From Isoptericola halotolerans (GTDB lineage Bacteria > Actinomycetota > Actinomycetes > Actinomycetales > Cellulomonadaceae): a stretch of 64,000 bases of DNA. This document shows positions 53,249 to 62,749 of the stretch, one piece after another. The translations under genes and the position numbers were made by a program. Every line of letters begins with the position of its first letter. Positions within the stretch are counted from its first letter, which is position 1. Where the stretch lies: positions 992,001 to 1,056,000 of the forward strand of contig NZ_JABEZU010000001.1 of NCBI RefSeq assembly GCF_013149785.1, written 5' to 3'. Under the pieces are notes generated by a model. That model did not search any database. It was not told the DNA's origin and worked only from the letters and a program-made list of their open reading frames with translations.

Positions 53249-54007
53249 GTGATGAGCCCTCGCGGCGCCGCCGGCGTCGATCCCTCCGTGCCCGCACCGG
53301 TCGTCGAGCTCGTGGGGCTCGCCGCCTACACCGAGCTGGCGGAGTTCGGGCTGCTGGCTGCGCGGTCCGTGGACGCCCCGGATCTCGCGACGCGTCAGGC
53401 GCTCGCCGACGGGGCCGACCGGGCCCTGGCCCGCCAGCGCGCGCTGCTGGCCCTGGTGAGTGCCGACGACGGAGTGGTCCCCGGCGTGGTCGGTGCGACC
53501 GTGATGGCGCCGTTCGACCACGCGCTCGCCGACTTCGACGCGCGCACGGACACCGAGGACTGGTCCGAGGGTCTCCTCAAGGGCGTCGTCGGGCACGGCG
53601 TCGCCCAGGACTTCTGCCGCGTCCTCGCCGGCGGTCTCGGCGGGTCGAGCGGCCGCGCCGTGCGCCAGGTGCTCGAGAGGCCCGCCCCGGGGCCCGAGGC
53701 GGGGGCCGACGCCGGCGCCGACGCCGAGGCGATCTGGCTGCTGGCCCGCCTCGCCGCCGCCGACGACGTGCTCTCCTCCCGGCTGGCCCTGTGGGGTCGG
53801 CGGGTGGTGGGCGAGGCCCTGGGCGTGGTCACCGCGCTGCTGGGGCGGCGTCCGGCGCTCGTGGAGCTGGCCGCGGAGGCTGCAGCGCGCTCCGGTGCGG
53901 ACCTGGGCGGGGGGTCAGGGGGCGACGACGCGGTGCGCAGCTGGCTGGTCGCCCGGCTCACCGGTGAGCACACACGCCGGATGGACCGGATGCGCCTCGC
54001 GGCGTGA
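53249..54007 (+). CDS. Ferritin-like fold protein, MiaE-like
   Basis: A 252-residue all-helical protein of the actinobacterial ferritin-like group related to tRNA hydroxylase MiaE (LVGLAAYTELAEFGLLA; FDHALADFDARTDTEDWSEG). Whether it hydroxylates tRNA is unknown. TATCCT lies exactly 6 nt before GTG 53249, with ATG directly after it, and no Shine-Dalgarno, so a leaderless start at GTG is favoured over ATG 53252. Confidence 0.8.
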   Translation: MMSPRGAAGVDPSVPAPVVELVGLAAYTELAEFGLLAARSVDAPDLATRQALADGADRALARQRALLALVSADDGVVPGVVGATVMAPFDHALADFDARTDTEDWSEGLLKGVVGHGVAQDFCRVLAGGLGGSSGRAVRQVLERPAPGPEAGADAGADAEAIWLLARLAAADDVLSSRLALWGRRVVGEALGVVTALLGRRPALVELAAEAAARSGADLGGGSGGDDAVRSWLVARLTGEHTRRMDRMRLAA

Positions 54008-54070
54008 GGACGGCCCGGTGGTCGTGATGACCGACCGGGCCGTCGTCGTGCAGGAGCCTCGGGCGCCTGC

Positions 54071-54295
54071 TCAGAGGCTGCCGAAGCCCACCGGCCGCTG
54101 GTCCCCGGTGCCGATCTCGACGTAGCCGAGGGTGGCCGTCGGGACGATGATCTGGCGACCCTTGGTGTCGGTGAACTCGAGCGCGGGCCCGCCGTCGAGC
54201 GCCTTGCGGACGGCCTTGGCGACGTCGTCGGCCTTCTGGTCGGTCTCGAACACCAGCTCGCGGCTCAGGTTCTGCACACCGATCGTGATCTCCAC
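54071..54295 (-). CDS. DUF3107 small protein
   Basis: A 74-residue protein beginning MEITIGVQNLSRELVFETD, matching the actinobacterial DUF3107 family; function unknown. GTG 54295 is chosen because AAGGAG lies 5 nt upstream. Single gene between the MiaE-like gene and adnA. Confidence 0.88.
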   Translation of the reverse strand: MEITIGVQNLSRELVFETDQKADDVAKAVRKALDGGPALEFTDTKGRQIIVPTATLGYVEIGTGDQRPVGFGSL

Positions 54296-54468
54296 GTTGA
54301 CTCCTTCGCGCGAGGCGCCGCGACCTGCGGCGCCGGTTGGACGGCCTCCCCCCGATCCTATGCACCCGGTGCCGGTCCGAGCGGCGGCGTCCGCGCAGGG
54401 TGAACGCCTCGCCGGCACGCCCCGGGTGGTCGGAGACGATGTCAGGGGCTCGTGGTCGAATCACACCC

Positions 54469-57400
54469 GTGACAGCAAGTGCTCCCGTCCGTCTCGTGCC
54501 GCCGGCCCCCGCGCAGAACGCCGCCGGGGCCGGCCTCGTGCTGGACGAGACGCAGGAGGCGGCGGTGGTCGCCGCGCTCAGGGGCGCGGCGACCCTCGTG
54601 GTGGGCGCGCCGGGCACGGGGAAGACGACGGTGGCGCGCGAGGTCGCCGTCCGGGCGATCGTCGACAGCGTCGAGCCGTCGCGGGTGCTCGTCCTGGCCG
54701 CTACCCGGCGCTCCGCCGCACGGCTGCGCGACGAGGTCGCCGCCGGCGCCGGCCGCACGATCGGTGCGCCGATGGTGCGCACGGCTGCGTCCGCGGCGTT
54801 CTCGGTCCTGCGCACGCGTGCCGCGGCCCTCGGTGAACCGCCGCCCACGCTGGTCTCCGGTCCGGAGCAGGACCTCGTGCTGGCCGAGCTCCTGGCCGGT
54901 CACCTGGCGGGCGAGGGCACGCCGCTGGCTCTCCCGGAGGGTCTGCCCGAGGAGTCGCTCGGGCTGCGGGGTCTGCGCCAGGAGCTGCGGGACCTGCTCA
55001 TGCGCGCGGCGGAACGGGGCCTGACGCCCGTCGACCTGGACGAGCTGGGCCGCCGGCACGAGCGACCCGAGTGGGCGCTCGCCGCTCGACTCTACGAGGA
55101 GTACCTCGACGTCACCGCGCTCCGGCTCGGGACGCCGGACGCGGGCGCGCGCTACGACCCCGCCGTCGTGGTCGACGAGGCGGCGCACGCCCTCGCGACG
55201 TGGGACGTGCCGGGTACGGCCGCCCCCACCTGGGACCTGGTCGTCGTGGACGACCACCAGGAGTCCACGGTCGCGACCGCCCGGCTGCTCGGGACGCTGC
55301 ACGACGCCGGGGCGAGGCTCGTGCTGCTCGCGGACCCTGACGCCGCCGTCCAGGGTTTCCGTGGTGCGGCCCCCGTCCTGGTCGGGCGGGCCGCGGCACG
55401 CCGGGGCGAGGTCGGAGCCTTCGACGCCACCACGGTCGTGCTCGGCACCGCCTGGCGGCAGCCGGAGCGGCTGCGCGAGGTCACGCAGGCGATCACGTCT
55501 CGCGTCGCCGCGGTCTCCGGTGCCCTGCACCGCGGGGCGTCGCCCCGCCCGGGCCCGGCGCCCGACGGCGACCCCCCGGCAACGGACGGCGGGACCGGCA
55601 GCGAAGCGCTGGCGGCGGACGCGGCCCCGCCGGACCTCGACGCACAGGTCCACGTGGCGGTCCTCGCCGGGACGGCCCAGGAAGCCGCGTACATCGCCCG
55701 GGAGCTGCGCGCCGAGCACCTGCTGCGCGGCACCCCGTGGGAGCGGATGGCGGTGGTCGCTCGCAGCGGCGACCGACTGGCCGCGCTGCGTCGCGACCTC
55801 GTCGCCGCCTCCGTGCCCGTGGCGCTGATCGGCTCCGACGTCCCGTTGCGCGACGAGCCCGCCGTCGTCCCGCTCCTCGCGGCGCTGCGCGTGTGCGCGG
55901 CGCCGGTCGGGCTCGACCGGATGCTGGCCGAGCTGAGGTCTGTCGCCCCGACGGCCCACCACGATGCCGAGGCCGGCGACGACGCCACGGATGGTCCGGT
56001 GGACGGCGTCGCGCACCCCGATCCCGAGCCGGTCCTCGACGCGCCGCTGCCGGGCGCCGGACGGCTGCCGGCCCTGGATGCGCAGACGGCCGCTCTGCTG
56101 CTCACGTCCCCGGTCGGCGGCCTGGACGCCGTGTCCCTGCGACGGCTCCGTCGTGCCCTGCGCTCCGAGGAGCTGTCCGGTGGCGGTGGACGGTCGTCGG
56201 ACGCCCTGCTCGTCGACGTCCTGGGCGACCCGGCACGGGCCGCGACGCTCCCGGCACCGGTGCGTCGTGGTCCCGCAGCGGTCGCCCGGGTCCTCGCTGC
56301 CGGTCGCGAGGCAGCGGCGGTCGACGGTGCCACCGCCCAGACGGTGCTGTGGTCCGTCTGGGCGGCCACGGGACTGGCGGACCGCTGGCGCGACGCGGCC
56401 CTGTCCGGGGGGCCGGCGGGGGCGCGGGCGGACCGCGACCTCGATGCCGTGCTCGCGCTGTTCCGGGCGGCCGAGACCTACGTGGAGCGGATGCCGGGCG
56501 CTCCGGTGGCCGCGTTCGTGGACTATGTCGCCGCGCAGGACCTTCCGGCGGACTCGCTCGCTGCCGCGGCCACCGGCGCACGCGCGGTCGAGGCGTTGAC
56601 CCCGGCCGGCGCGGCGGGGCGCGAGTGGGACGTCGTGGTGGTGGCCGGCGTGCAGGACGGCGTGTGGCCGGACCTGCGCCTGCGTGACTCCCTGCTCGGC
56701 TCCCAGGCGCTGGTCGAGCTGCTCGCCGGCCGCGCTCAGGACGCCCACGGTGTCGGCAAGGAGGCCCGCGCGCAGGTGCTCGCGGACGAGCTGCGCGCCT
56801 TCGTGGTCGCGGTCTCGCGGGCGCGGCAGCGGCTGCTCGTCACGGCCGTCGAGGACGCCGAGGACAGCCCGTCGGTGTTCTGCGACCTCGTCTCGCCGCG
56901 GGGCGAGGGCGAGACGGACGGACCCGACCCGCGACGTGTCCCTGTCGGGCCGCCGCTCGACCTGCGCGGGGTCGTGGCCGCGGCGCGGGCGGAGCTCGTC
57001 CGCTCCGCGACGGCACGCCTGGCCGCGGGCGCCGGACGTCCTCCGGGTGTGGCCGAGGTGTCCTCGCAGGAGGACGGCAAGATGCCCGACCCGCGCGTGC
57101 AGACGGCCGCGGCGCTGCTGGCCCGGCTGGCCGACGCAGGCGTGCCCGAGGCCGACCCCCGGACCTGGTACGGGGTCGCGCAGGCCTCCAGCGCGGAGCC
57201 GCTGTGGGGGCCGAACGACGAGGTGGTCGTCTCACCCTCGAAGGTCGACACCGTCACGACCTGTGCGCTGCGGTGGGTCTTCGAGTCGGCCGGCGGGACC
57301 GCTCCCGACGCGACCCACCAGACGCTCGGCACGCTGGTGCACAGCATCGCGGAGGACCACCCCTCCGCCTCTCTCGGCGTGCTCCGTGCCGAGCTGGACC

Positions 57401-57969
57401 GCCGGTGGCCGGAGCTCGCCCTGCCGGAGGGGTGGCCGGGCCGGCAGCTGCGCCGGCGCGCCGAGGAGATGGTCGCGCGGCTGGCCGAGTACTACCGGGA
57501 CGCCGGGGACCCGGTGCTCGTCGAGCCGTCGTTCGACCTGACGGTGGGGCGTGCCCGGCTGCGCGGGAAGGTCGACCGGGTCGAGGCGGACGGTGAGGAC
57601 GCGGTCACCGTCGTCGACCTCAAGACCGGTCGCAGCGCGCCGTCCAAGGACAAGGCGGCGGAGAACCCGCAGCTCGGCGCGTACCAGCTCGCTGTGGAGG
57701 GAGGTGCGCTCGACCTGCCGGAGGGCACCCGGAGCGCCGGCGCGCGGCTGGTGTTCGTCGGTACTCCGACCAAGGGGCCGTCGTTGCGGGGCCAGGAGGC
57801 GCTGGAGCCCGGGGCGGACGGCTCCAGCTGGGCGCGCAGCCTGGTGGAGCAGGCGGCCGACACGATGGCTGCCTCGGCCTTCACCGCCCGCGAGAACGAC
57901 CTGTGCGGCATGTGCCCCGTGCGCCGCAGCTGCCCCGTGCAGACCGAGGGACGGAGCGTGATCTCGTGA
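54469..57969 (+). CDS. adnA: AdnA-like helicase-nuclease subunit
   Basis: A 1166-residue subunit of the AdnAB end-resection machine used in actinobacterial double-strand-break repair. The N-terminal UvrD-like motor has Walker A GAPGTGKTT (46-54) but a relaxed motif II, LVVVDDHQES in place of DExxQD. The C-terminus is a PD-(D/E)XK nuclease (GTLVHSIAED, LRGKVDRVE, TVVDLKTGRS) with Fe-S-type cysteines: TTCALRWVF, then DLCGMCPVRRSCPV. Its stop overlaps the adnB start by GTGA. The weak motor matches the known division of labour, in which AdnB is the lead motor. Confidence 0.88.
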   Translation: MTASAPVRLVPPAPAQNAAGAGLVLDETQEAAVVAALRGAATLVVGAPGTGKTTVAREVAVRAIVDSVEPSRVLVLAATRRSAARLRDEVAAGAGRTIGAPMVRTAASAAFSVLRTRAAALGEPPPTLVSGPEQDLVLAELLAGHLAGEGTPLALPEGLPEESLGLRGLRQELRDLLMRAAERGLTPVDLDELGRRHERPEWALAARLYEEYLDVTALRLGTPDAGARYDPAVVVDEAAHALATWDVPGTAAPTWDLVVVDDHQESTVATARLLGTLHDAGARLVLLADPDAAVQGFRGAAPVLVGRAAARRGEVGAFDATTVVLGTAWRQPERLREVTQAITSRVAAVSGALHRGASPRPGPAPDGDPPATDGGTGSEALAADAAPPDLDAQVHVAVLAGTAQEAAYIARELRAEHLLRGTPWERMAVVARSGDRLAALRRDLVAASVPVALIGSDVPLRDEPAVVPLLAALRVCAAPVGLDRMLAELRSVAPTAHHDAEAGDDATDGPVDGVAHPDPEPVLDAPLPGAGRLPALDAQTAALLLTSPVGGLDAVSLRRLRRALRSEELSGGGGRSSDALLVDVLGDPARAATLPAPVRRGPAAVARVLAAGREAAAVDGATAQTVLWSVWAATGLADRWRDAALSGGPAGARADRDLDAVLALFRAAETYVERMPGAPVAAFVDYVAAQDLPADSLAAAATGARAVEALTPAGAAGREWDVVVVAGVQDGVWPDLRLRDSLLGSQALVELLAGRAQDAHGVGKEARAQVLADELRAFVVAVSRARQRLLVTAVEDAEDSPSVFCDLVSPRGEGETDGPDPRRVPVGPPLDLRGVVAAARAELVRSATARLAAGAGRPPGVAEVSSQEDGKMPDPRVQTAAALLARLADAGVPEADPRTWYGVAQASSAEPLWGPNDEVVVSPSKVDTVTTCALRWVFESAGGTAPDATHQTLGTLVHSIAEDHPSASLGVLRAELDRRWPELALPEGWPGRQLRRRAEEMVARLAEYYRDAGDPVLVEPSFDLTVGRARLRGKVDRVEADGEDAVTVVDLKTGRSAPSKDKAAENPQLGAYQLAVEGGALDLPEGTRSAGARLVFVGTPTKGPSLRGQEALEPGADGSSWARSLVEQAADTMAASAFTARENDLCGMCPVRRSCPVQTEGRSVIS

Positions 57970-60900
57970 CCACCCCGCACGTGCCCGAGCCGGGGCCTCG
58001 CGGCGACGCCGCGGAGCTCGCCGGCGTCGACTGGGCGGCCCTCGGTGCCGAGCACCGGAGCGTCGCGCTGGGCTTCCCCGAGCTGGACGGCCCCGACGGC
58101 CCCGTGCCGGGAGGACCGCCCACCACCGGGACGAGCTCCCCGGTGCCGCGGGTCTCCGCCCGGGACATCGCCGGCCTGCTCGGCCGCCCGTCGCCGACGG
58201 ACGAGCAGGTCGCCGTCATCGAGGCGCCGCTCGAGCCGGTGCTCGTGGTCGCCGGTGCCGGGTCGGGCAAGACCGAGACCATGGCGGCGCGCGTCGTCTG
58301 GCTGATCGCCAACGGCCTCGTCGAGCCGGAGGAGGTCCTCGGGCTGACGTTCACCCGCAAGGCCGCCGGGGAGCTCTCGTCGCGCGTGCAGTCGCGGCTC
58401 GGTCAGCTCGCCCGCGCCCAGGGCAGGACGGCGGGCGACCTGGACCTCCTGTCCCGGCCCACCATCGCCACGTACAACGCGTATGCCGCCTCGCTCGTCG
58501 CGGACCACGGGCTGCGGCTCGGCGTCGAGCCCGGCTCCCGGCTCCTCGGGGAGGCCAACCAGTGGCAGCTGGCCGCGGAGGTCGTCGAGTCCTGGGACGG
58601 CGACCTCGGCACGGACAAGGCCGTGAGCACGGTGGTCGGCGCCGTGCTGTCGCTGTCCGGCGCGCTCGGCGAGCACCTGCTCGACGTGGAGTCGGCGCGC
58701 ACCGCGCTGGACGACGTCGTGGAACGGCTGGACTCGTTGCCGCTCGGCCCGCGCCAGCGAGCACGGACGAAGGACGTCGACCAGCTCATCGCCTCGCTGG
58801 CCGAGCGGTCGCGGCTGCTGGGGCTGGTGGCCGAGTACCGGCGGCGCAAGCGGCACAGCGACTCGCTGGACTTCGGCGACCAGGTCGCGCTCGCCGCGGA
58901 GCTCGCCCGCACGGTCCCGGCCGTGGGGACGGCCGAGCGAGCGCGGTACCGGGTGGTGCTCCTCGACGAGTACCAGGACACGTCGTTCGCGCAGGTGGAG
59001 CTCCTGGGCGGACTCTTCCGGGGCGGCCACGCGGTCACCGCCGTGGGGGACCCGCACCAGTCGATCTACGGCTGGCGCGGTGCCTCCGCGTCCGGCCTGG
59101 CGCGCTTTCCGCAGCGGTTCTCCCGCGCGGACGGCGGGGACGCGTCGGTGCGCTACCTCAGCACGTCGTGGCGCAACGACGCGGCCGTCCTCGCCGCCGC
59201 GAACGTCGCCTCGGGTCCGCTCCGCGCGGACGGCGGGTCGACGACGACGACGGTCCAGGTCCCGCCGCTGCACCTGCGGCCGGGTGCCGGGGACGGCTCG
59301 GTGACGGCGCACGTGGCGACCACCCTGGAGGAGGAGGCGGAGGCCGTCGCCGACTTCGTCGCTGCCCGGTGGCGTCGCGCCACCCGGCCCGACGCCTCCG
59401 ACCGGGTGACCGCCGCGGTGCTGTGCCGGGCACGCTCGCAGTTCGCGGCGCTCGAGACGGCGCTGCGTCGCCGCGGCCTGCCGGTGGAGGTCGTCGGGCT
59501 CGGCGGGCTGCTCACCACACCCGAGGTCGTCGACGTCGTCGCGCTGCTGGAGGCCGTGCACGACCCGTCCCGCGGGGACTCGCTGCTGCGCCTCCTCACC
59601 GGGCCCCGGGTGAACCTCGGTGCCGCCGATCTGCACGCGCTGGGCTCGTGGGCGGCCGATCTCGCCCGACGGGACGCGCCGCTCAGGCGGTCGTCCGTCG
59701 ACGCCGGTGCGGTGGAGGACGGCTCGGAGGAACCATCGGTCGTCGTCGAGGGCGACGTCGTCGACCACCGTTCCATCGTCGACGCGCTCGACGACCTGCC
59801 TGGACCGGGGCGTCCGGCCCGGGACGGCCGCGTCCTGACCGTCGACGGCCACACCCGGCTGACCGCGCTCGCCCGGCTGCTGCGTGAGCTGCGGTCCCTG
59901 ACCTACCTGTCGCTGCCCGAGCTCGTCGTCACCGCGGAGCGTGCGCTGGGTCTCGACGTCGAGGTCGCCACCGCGGAGGTGCTCGCGAGCACGGTCGACG
60001 CCGGGCCGGGCGGTGCGCCGGCCGCCGAGGGGATCAGCCGGCGCGGCCGCGAGCACCTCGACGCCTTCCGCGACGTCGCCGCGAGCTTCGCCCAGTCGGC
60101 CGACGTCGCCACTCTCGGGGCGTTCCTCGCCTGGCTGGGCGTGGCCGACGACCAGGAACGCGGCCTGGACATGCCCGTGCGCGAACCCGACCCGGACGCC
60201 GTCCAGGTCATCACCGCGCATGCTGCCAAGGGCCTGGAGTGGGACGTCGTGGCGGTGCCGGGTCTGGTCGACGGGGTCTTCCCCACCCAGGCCGAGACGT
60301 CCAAGGGGCGCACGAGCAGCGGTTGGCTGACCGGCCTGGGGGAGCTGCCGTACCACCTGCGGGGGGACGCCGACGACCTGCCGTCCTTCCGCTTCGACGC
60401 CGCCGCCGACACCAAGGACCTCCTCGTCCGGCGCGACGAGTTCAAGCTGGGCTGCGGTGCGCACCAGCTCGCGGAGGAGCGGCGCCTCGCCTACGTCGCC
60501 TTCACGCGCGCCCGGCGTGAGCTGTTGTGCACGGCGTACTGGTGGGGGACGGGCTCGCGCCCCCGACAGGTCTCGCCGTTCCTGTCCGAGCTGGCCGAGG
60601 CCGGGCTCGTCGACGCCGCGGGCTGGGTACCCGCGCCCGTCGATGAGGCCTCCAACCCGCGTGACGAGATCGAGCGGACGGACGTGTGGCCCGTGAAGGA
60701 GCCGGTGCCCGACGCCGGTGCCCCGGGTGACGGGTCCCCGGGCGGGGACCAGCCACGAGGAGCGACCCCGCGGGAGGTGCTGCGGGAGACCGCGGCGAGA
60801 GTGAGCGACGCCGCTCGGGCGGCTGCCGTGCCTGCGGACGGCGTCCTGCTCGACGAGGCCGAGCACGACCTGGTCCAGCTCGCCGACCTCCTTCTCGCCG

Positions 60901-61550
60901 AGCGGGGGGTGCGCGACGAACCGTCCGTGGAGATGCCCGCGCACGTCTCGGCCTCGGGCCTCGTGCGTCTCGCCCGGGATCGCGACGAGTTCGCGCGCCA
61001 GCTGCGCCGCCCGGTCCCGAACGAGCCGACGGTGCACGCCCGCCGGGGCACGCTGTTCCACGCCTGGGTCGAGCAGTTCTACTCCTCGGCCTCCCTCCTG
61101 GACGTCGAGGATCTGCCGGGGGCGGACGAGCTCGACGTCGCGACGGACCTGGCGCTGGAGGACCTGCGCACCCGCTTCGAGCAGACACCGTGGGCAGCGC
61201 TCACACCCGTCGCCGTGGAGCAGGACGTCGAGACGCCCGTGGCCGGGGTGATGGTGCGCTCACGGATGGACGCCGTGTTCGTCGACCCCGAGGCGCCGCC
61301 GCCCGCGCCGGGCGAGCCGCCTGCCGTCGTCGTCGTCGACTGGAAGACGGGGCGAGAGCCCCGAGACCCGGACGACCGCGCTCAGCGGGAGGTGCAGCTC
61401 GCCGCCTACCGCCTCGCCTGGGCCAGGTGGTCCGGTCTGCCCGTGGAGAAGGTGAGTGCCGCGTTCGTGTACGTCGCCTCCGGGACGACGGTGCGGCCGG
61501 CAGAGCTGCTCGACGAGGAGGGCCTGGAGGCCCTGGTGCGCGGGCACTGA
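57966..61550 (+). CDS. adnB: AdnB-like lead helicase-nuclease subunit
   Basis: A 1194-residue UvrD-family motor plus nuclease. Motifs: VVAGAGSGKTE (Walker A about 96-103), LTFTRKAAGEL, LLDEYQDTS, VGDPHQSIYGWRG, YLSTSWRND, TAHAAKGLEWDVVAVPG and YVAFTRARREL. The C-terminal nuclease has GTLFHAWVEQFY, SRMDAVF, VVVDWKTGREP and QLAAYRLAW. GTG 57966 overlaps adnA, so equal synthesis of both subunits is expected. It ends next to an 88-bp tandem repeat. Confidence 0.9.
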   Translation: MTTPHVPEPGPRGDAAELAGVDWAALGAEHRSVALGFPELDGPDGPVPGGPPTTGTSSPVPRVSARDIAGLLGRPSPTDEQVAVIEAPLEPVLVVAGAGSGKTETMAARVVWLIANGLVEPEEVLGLTFTRKAAGELSSRVQSRLGQLARAQGRTAGDLDLLSRPTIATYNAYAASLVADHGLRLGVEPGSRLLGEANQWQLAAEVVESWDGDLGTDKAVSTVVGAVLSLSGALGEHLLDVESARTALDDVVERLDSLPLGPRQRARTKDVDQLIASLAERSRLLGLVAEYRRRKRHSDSLDFGDQVALAAELARTVPAVGTAERARYRVVLLDEYQDTSFAQVELLGGLFRGGHAVTAVGDPHQSIYGWRGASASGLARFPQRFSRADGGDASVRYLSTSWRNDAAVLAAANVASGPLRADGGSTTTTVQVPPLHLRPGAGDGSVTAHVATTLEEEAEAVADFVAARWRRATRPDASDRVTAAVLCRARSQFAALETALRRRGLPVEVVGLGGLLTTPEVVDVVALLEAVHDPSRGDSLLRLLTGPRVNLGAADLHALGSWAADLARRDAPLRRSSVDAGAVEDGSEEPSVVVEGDVVDHRSIVDALDDLPGPGRPARDGRVLTVDGHTRLTALARLLRELRSLTYLSLPELVVTAERALGLDVEVATAEVLASTVDAGPGGAPAAEGISRRGREHLDAFRDVAASFAQSADVATLGAFLAWLGVADDQERGLDMPVREPDPDAVQVITAHAAKGLEWDVVAVPGLVDGVFPTQAETSKGRTSSGWLTGLGELPYHLRGDADDLPSFRFDAAADTKDLLVRRDEFKLGCGAHQLAEERRLAYVAFTRARRELLCTAYWWGTGSRPRQVSPFLSELAEAGLVDAAGWVPAPVDEASNPRDEIERTDVWPVKEPVPDAGAPGDGSPGGDQPRGATPREVLRETAARVSDAARAAAVPADGVLLDEAEHDLVQLADLLLAERGVRDEPSVEMPAHVSASGLVRLARDRDEFARQLRRPVPNEPTVHARRGTLFHAWVEQFYSSASLLDVEDLPGADELDVATDLALEDLRTRFEQTPWAALTPVAVEQDVETPVAGVMVRSRMDAVFVDPEAPPPAPGEPPAVVVVDWKTGREPRDPDDRAQREVQLAAYRLAWARWSGLPVEKVSAAFVYVASGTTVRPAELLDEEGLEALVRGH

Positions 61551-61563
61551 GGGGGGCAGGCGG

Positions 61564-61763
61564 TGCACCTCCGCCTCAGGCGGTGCTGAGCCGCCTGAGG
61601 CTGCGGTTCCGCTGCGCGCGAGTGCCTCGTTCCTCGGCCCTCACGCTGCGCTGCACCTCCGCCTCAGGCGGTGCTGAGCCGCCTGAGGCTGCGGTTCCGC
61701 TACGCGCGAGTGCCTCGTTCCTCGGCCCTCACGCTGCGCTGCACCTCCGCCTCAGGCGGGGGT
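61564..61763. repeat. 88-bp tandem repeat with internal hairpin, about 2.2 copies
   Basis: Units start at 61564, 61652 and 61740 (period 88), with a single G/A difference between the first two. Each of the two full units holds a hairpin of CCTCAGGCGG and CCGCCTGAGG. The array lies between convergent adnB and phosphotransferase genes, and the truncated third unit supplies the last codons of the latter. Confidence 0.9.
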
Positions 61764-62675
61764 GTCCTCGCGGGTGGCCTCGTCCAGGTCCGCCAGCATC
61801 GACTCGGCGTCGGCCACGACGTCGGGCAGCCGGCGGCGCACGCCGTGCAGGAGCCAGCGGGCCAGCGCGAGCTCGCTGACCAGGAGCGCGCGGTCCACGA
61901 GACGGGGGTCGGTGAGCTCGGTGCGGCGCAGCTGGTAGGCCTCCATGATCGCGTCCACGCACTCCGGAGGAGCGGCGGCGAGGAGCCATGCCAGGTCGTC
62001 GGCGGGGTCGGCGACGCGGGCGTCCGCCCACCCGCTGATGCTGGTCACCCGCTGACCGGTCACGAGCACCTGGTCGGGTGCGAGGTCGCCGTGCACCACC
62101 ACGGGCTGGAAGCGCCACAGGCTCACGTCCTCCAGCGCCGTCTCCCACCGACGCAGCAGGTCACGGGGGACGCGACGGGTCGCGGCGGCCTCGTCGAGCT
62201 CCACGAGCCGGCGCTCCCGGTACTCGGCCGAGGTGTACGACGGCATCCCGCACGCCTCGACGAGCGCGGTCGGCAGCTCGTGGACGGCGGCGAGGGTCCG
62301 GCCGAGGTCAGCCGCCAGGCCGGGGCCAGGGTGCAGCGCCGAGACGTCGAGCGGCGCACCGCCGAGCCGCTGGTGGACGACGGCGCGGCCTCCCTCGGGC
62401 AGCAGGGCCGAGCCGGCGATGCGCGGCACGGCGAACGGCAGCACACCGGCGTCGACGTAGAGGTGCAGCGCCTCGAGGAGCTCGATCTCGGCCTCGAGGG
62501 CAGCCCCGGCCAGAGCCGTCGTCGGTGCGCGGACCATCCACTCGTCGCCGGTGCCCGCCGTCACGACGGCGACGTCGTAGTCGCCGGGCACGTCCTCGTG
62601 CCGCACGGTCCGGGCGTCGAGGCCGGGGACGGCGGCCGTCGACAACGCGGCGAGGGCGAGCTGGCTGCGGGGCAC
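61752..62675 (-). CDS. Aminoglycoside/macrolide phosphotransferase-fold protein
   Basis: A 307-residue protein with the APH kinase fold. The Brenner motif reads VVVHGDLAPDQ, with Gln where Asn is usual, and the following motif reads SISGWADARVADPADDLA, where the metal-binding Asp of the usual IDW is Gly. Catalysis may therefore be weak or absent, or this may be a lineage-typical variant. TACGGT lies exactly 6 nt before GTG 62675: a leaderless start. It is divergent from nudC. No substrate is assigned. Confidence 0.78.
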   Translation of the reverse strand: MPRSQLALAALSTAAVPGLDARTVRHEDVPGDYDVAVVTAGTGDEWMVRAPTTALAGAALEAEIELLEALHLYVDAGVLPFAVPRIAGSALLPEGGRAVVHQRLGGAPLDVSALHPGPGLAADLGRTLAAVHELPTALVEACGMPSYTSAEYRERRLVELDEAAATRRVPRDLLRRWETALEDVSLWRFQPVVVHGDLAPDQVLVTGQRVTSISGWADARVADPADDLAWLLAAAPPECVDAIMEAYQLRRTELTDPRLVDRALLVSELALARWLLHGVRRRLPDVVADAESMLADLDEATREDTPA

Positions 62676-62749
62676 CTGCCCACCGTAGTGCGGTCACCTG
62701 CCCGGGCCGGGCTGCGCGACCGGGCGTGTCCTGGCGTACGGTCGCTGCC

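Noticed and set aside
57492-61061. Long open frame on the minus strand across adnA/adnB
   Set aside because: Its product is low-complexity Arg/Gly/Pro-rich and mirrors the high-GC third positions of adnB; the plus-strand frame has all helicase motifs.
61564-61763. CRISPR-like array
   Set aside because: The units are contiguous 88-bp copies without variable spacers, and no cas genes are near.
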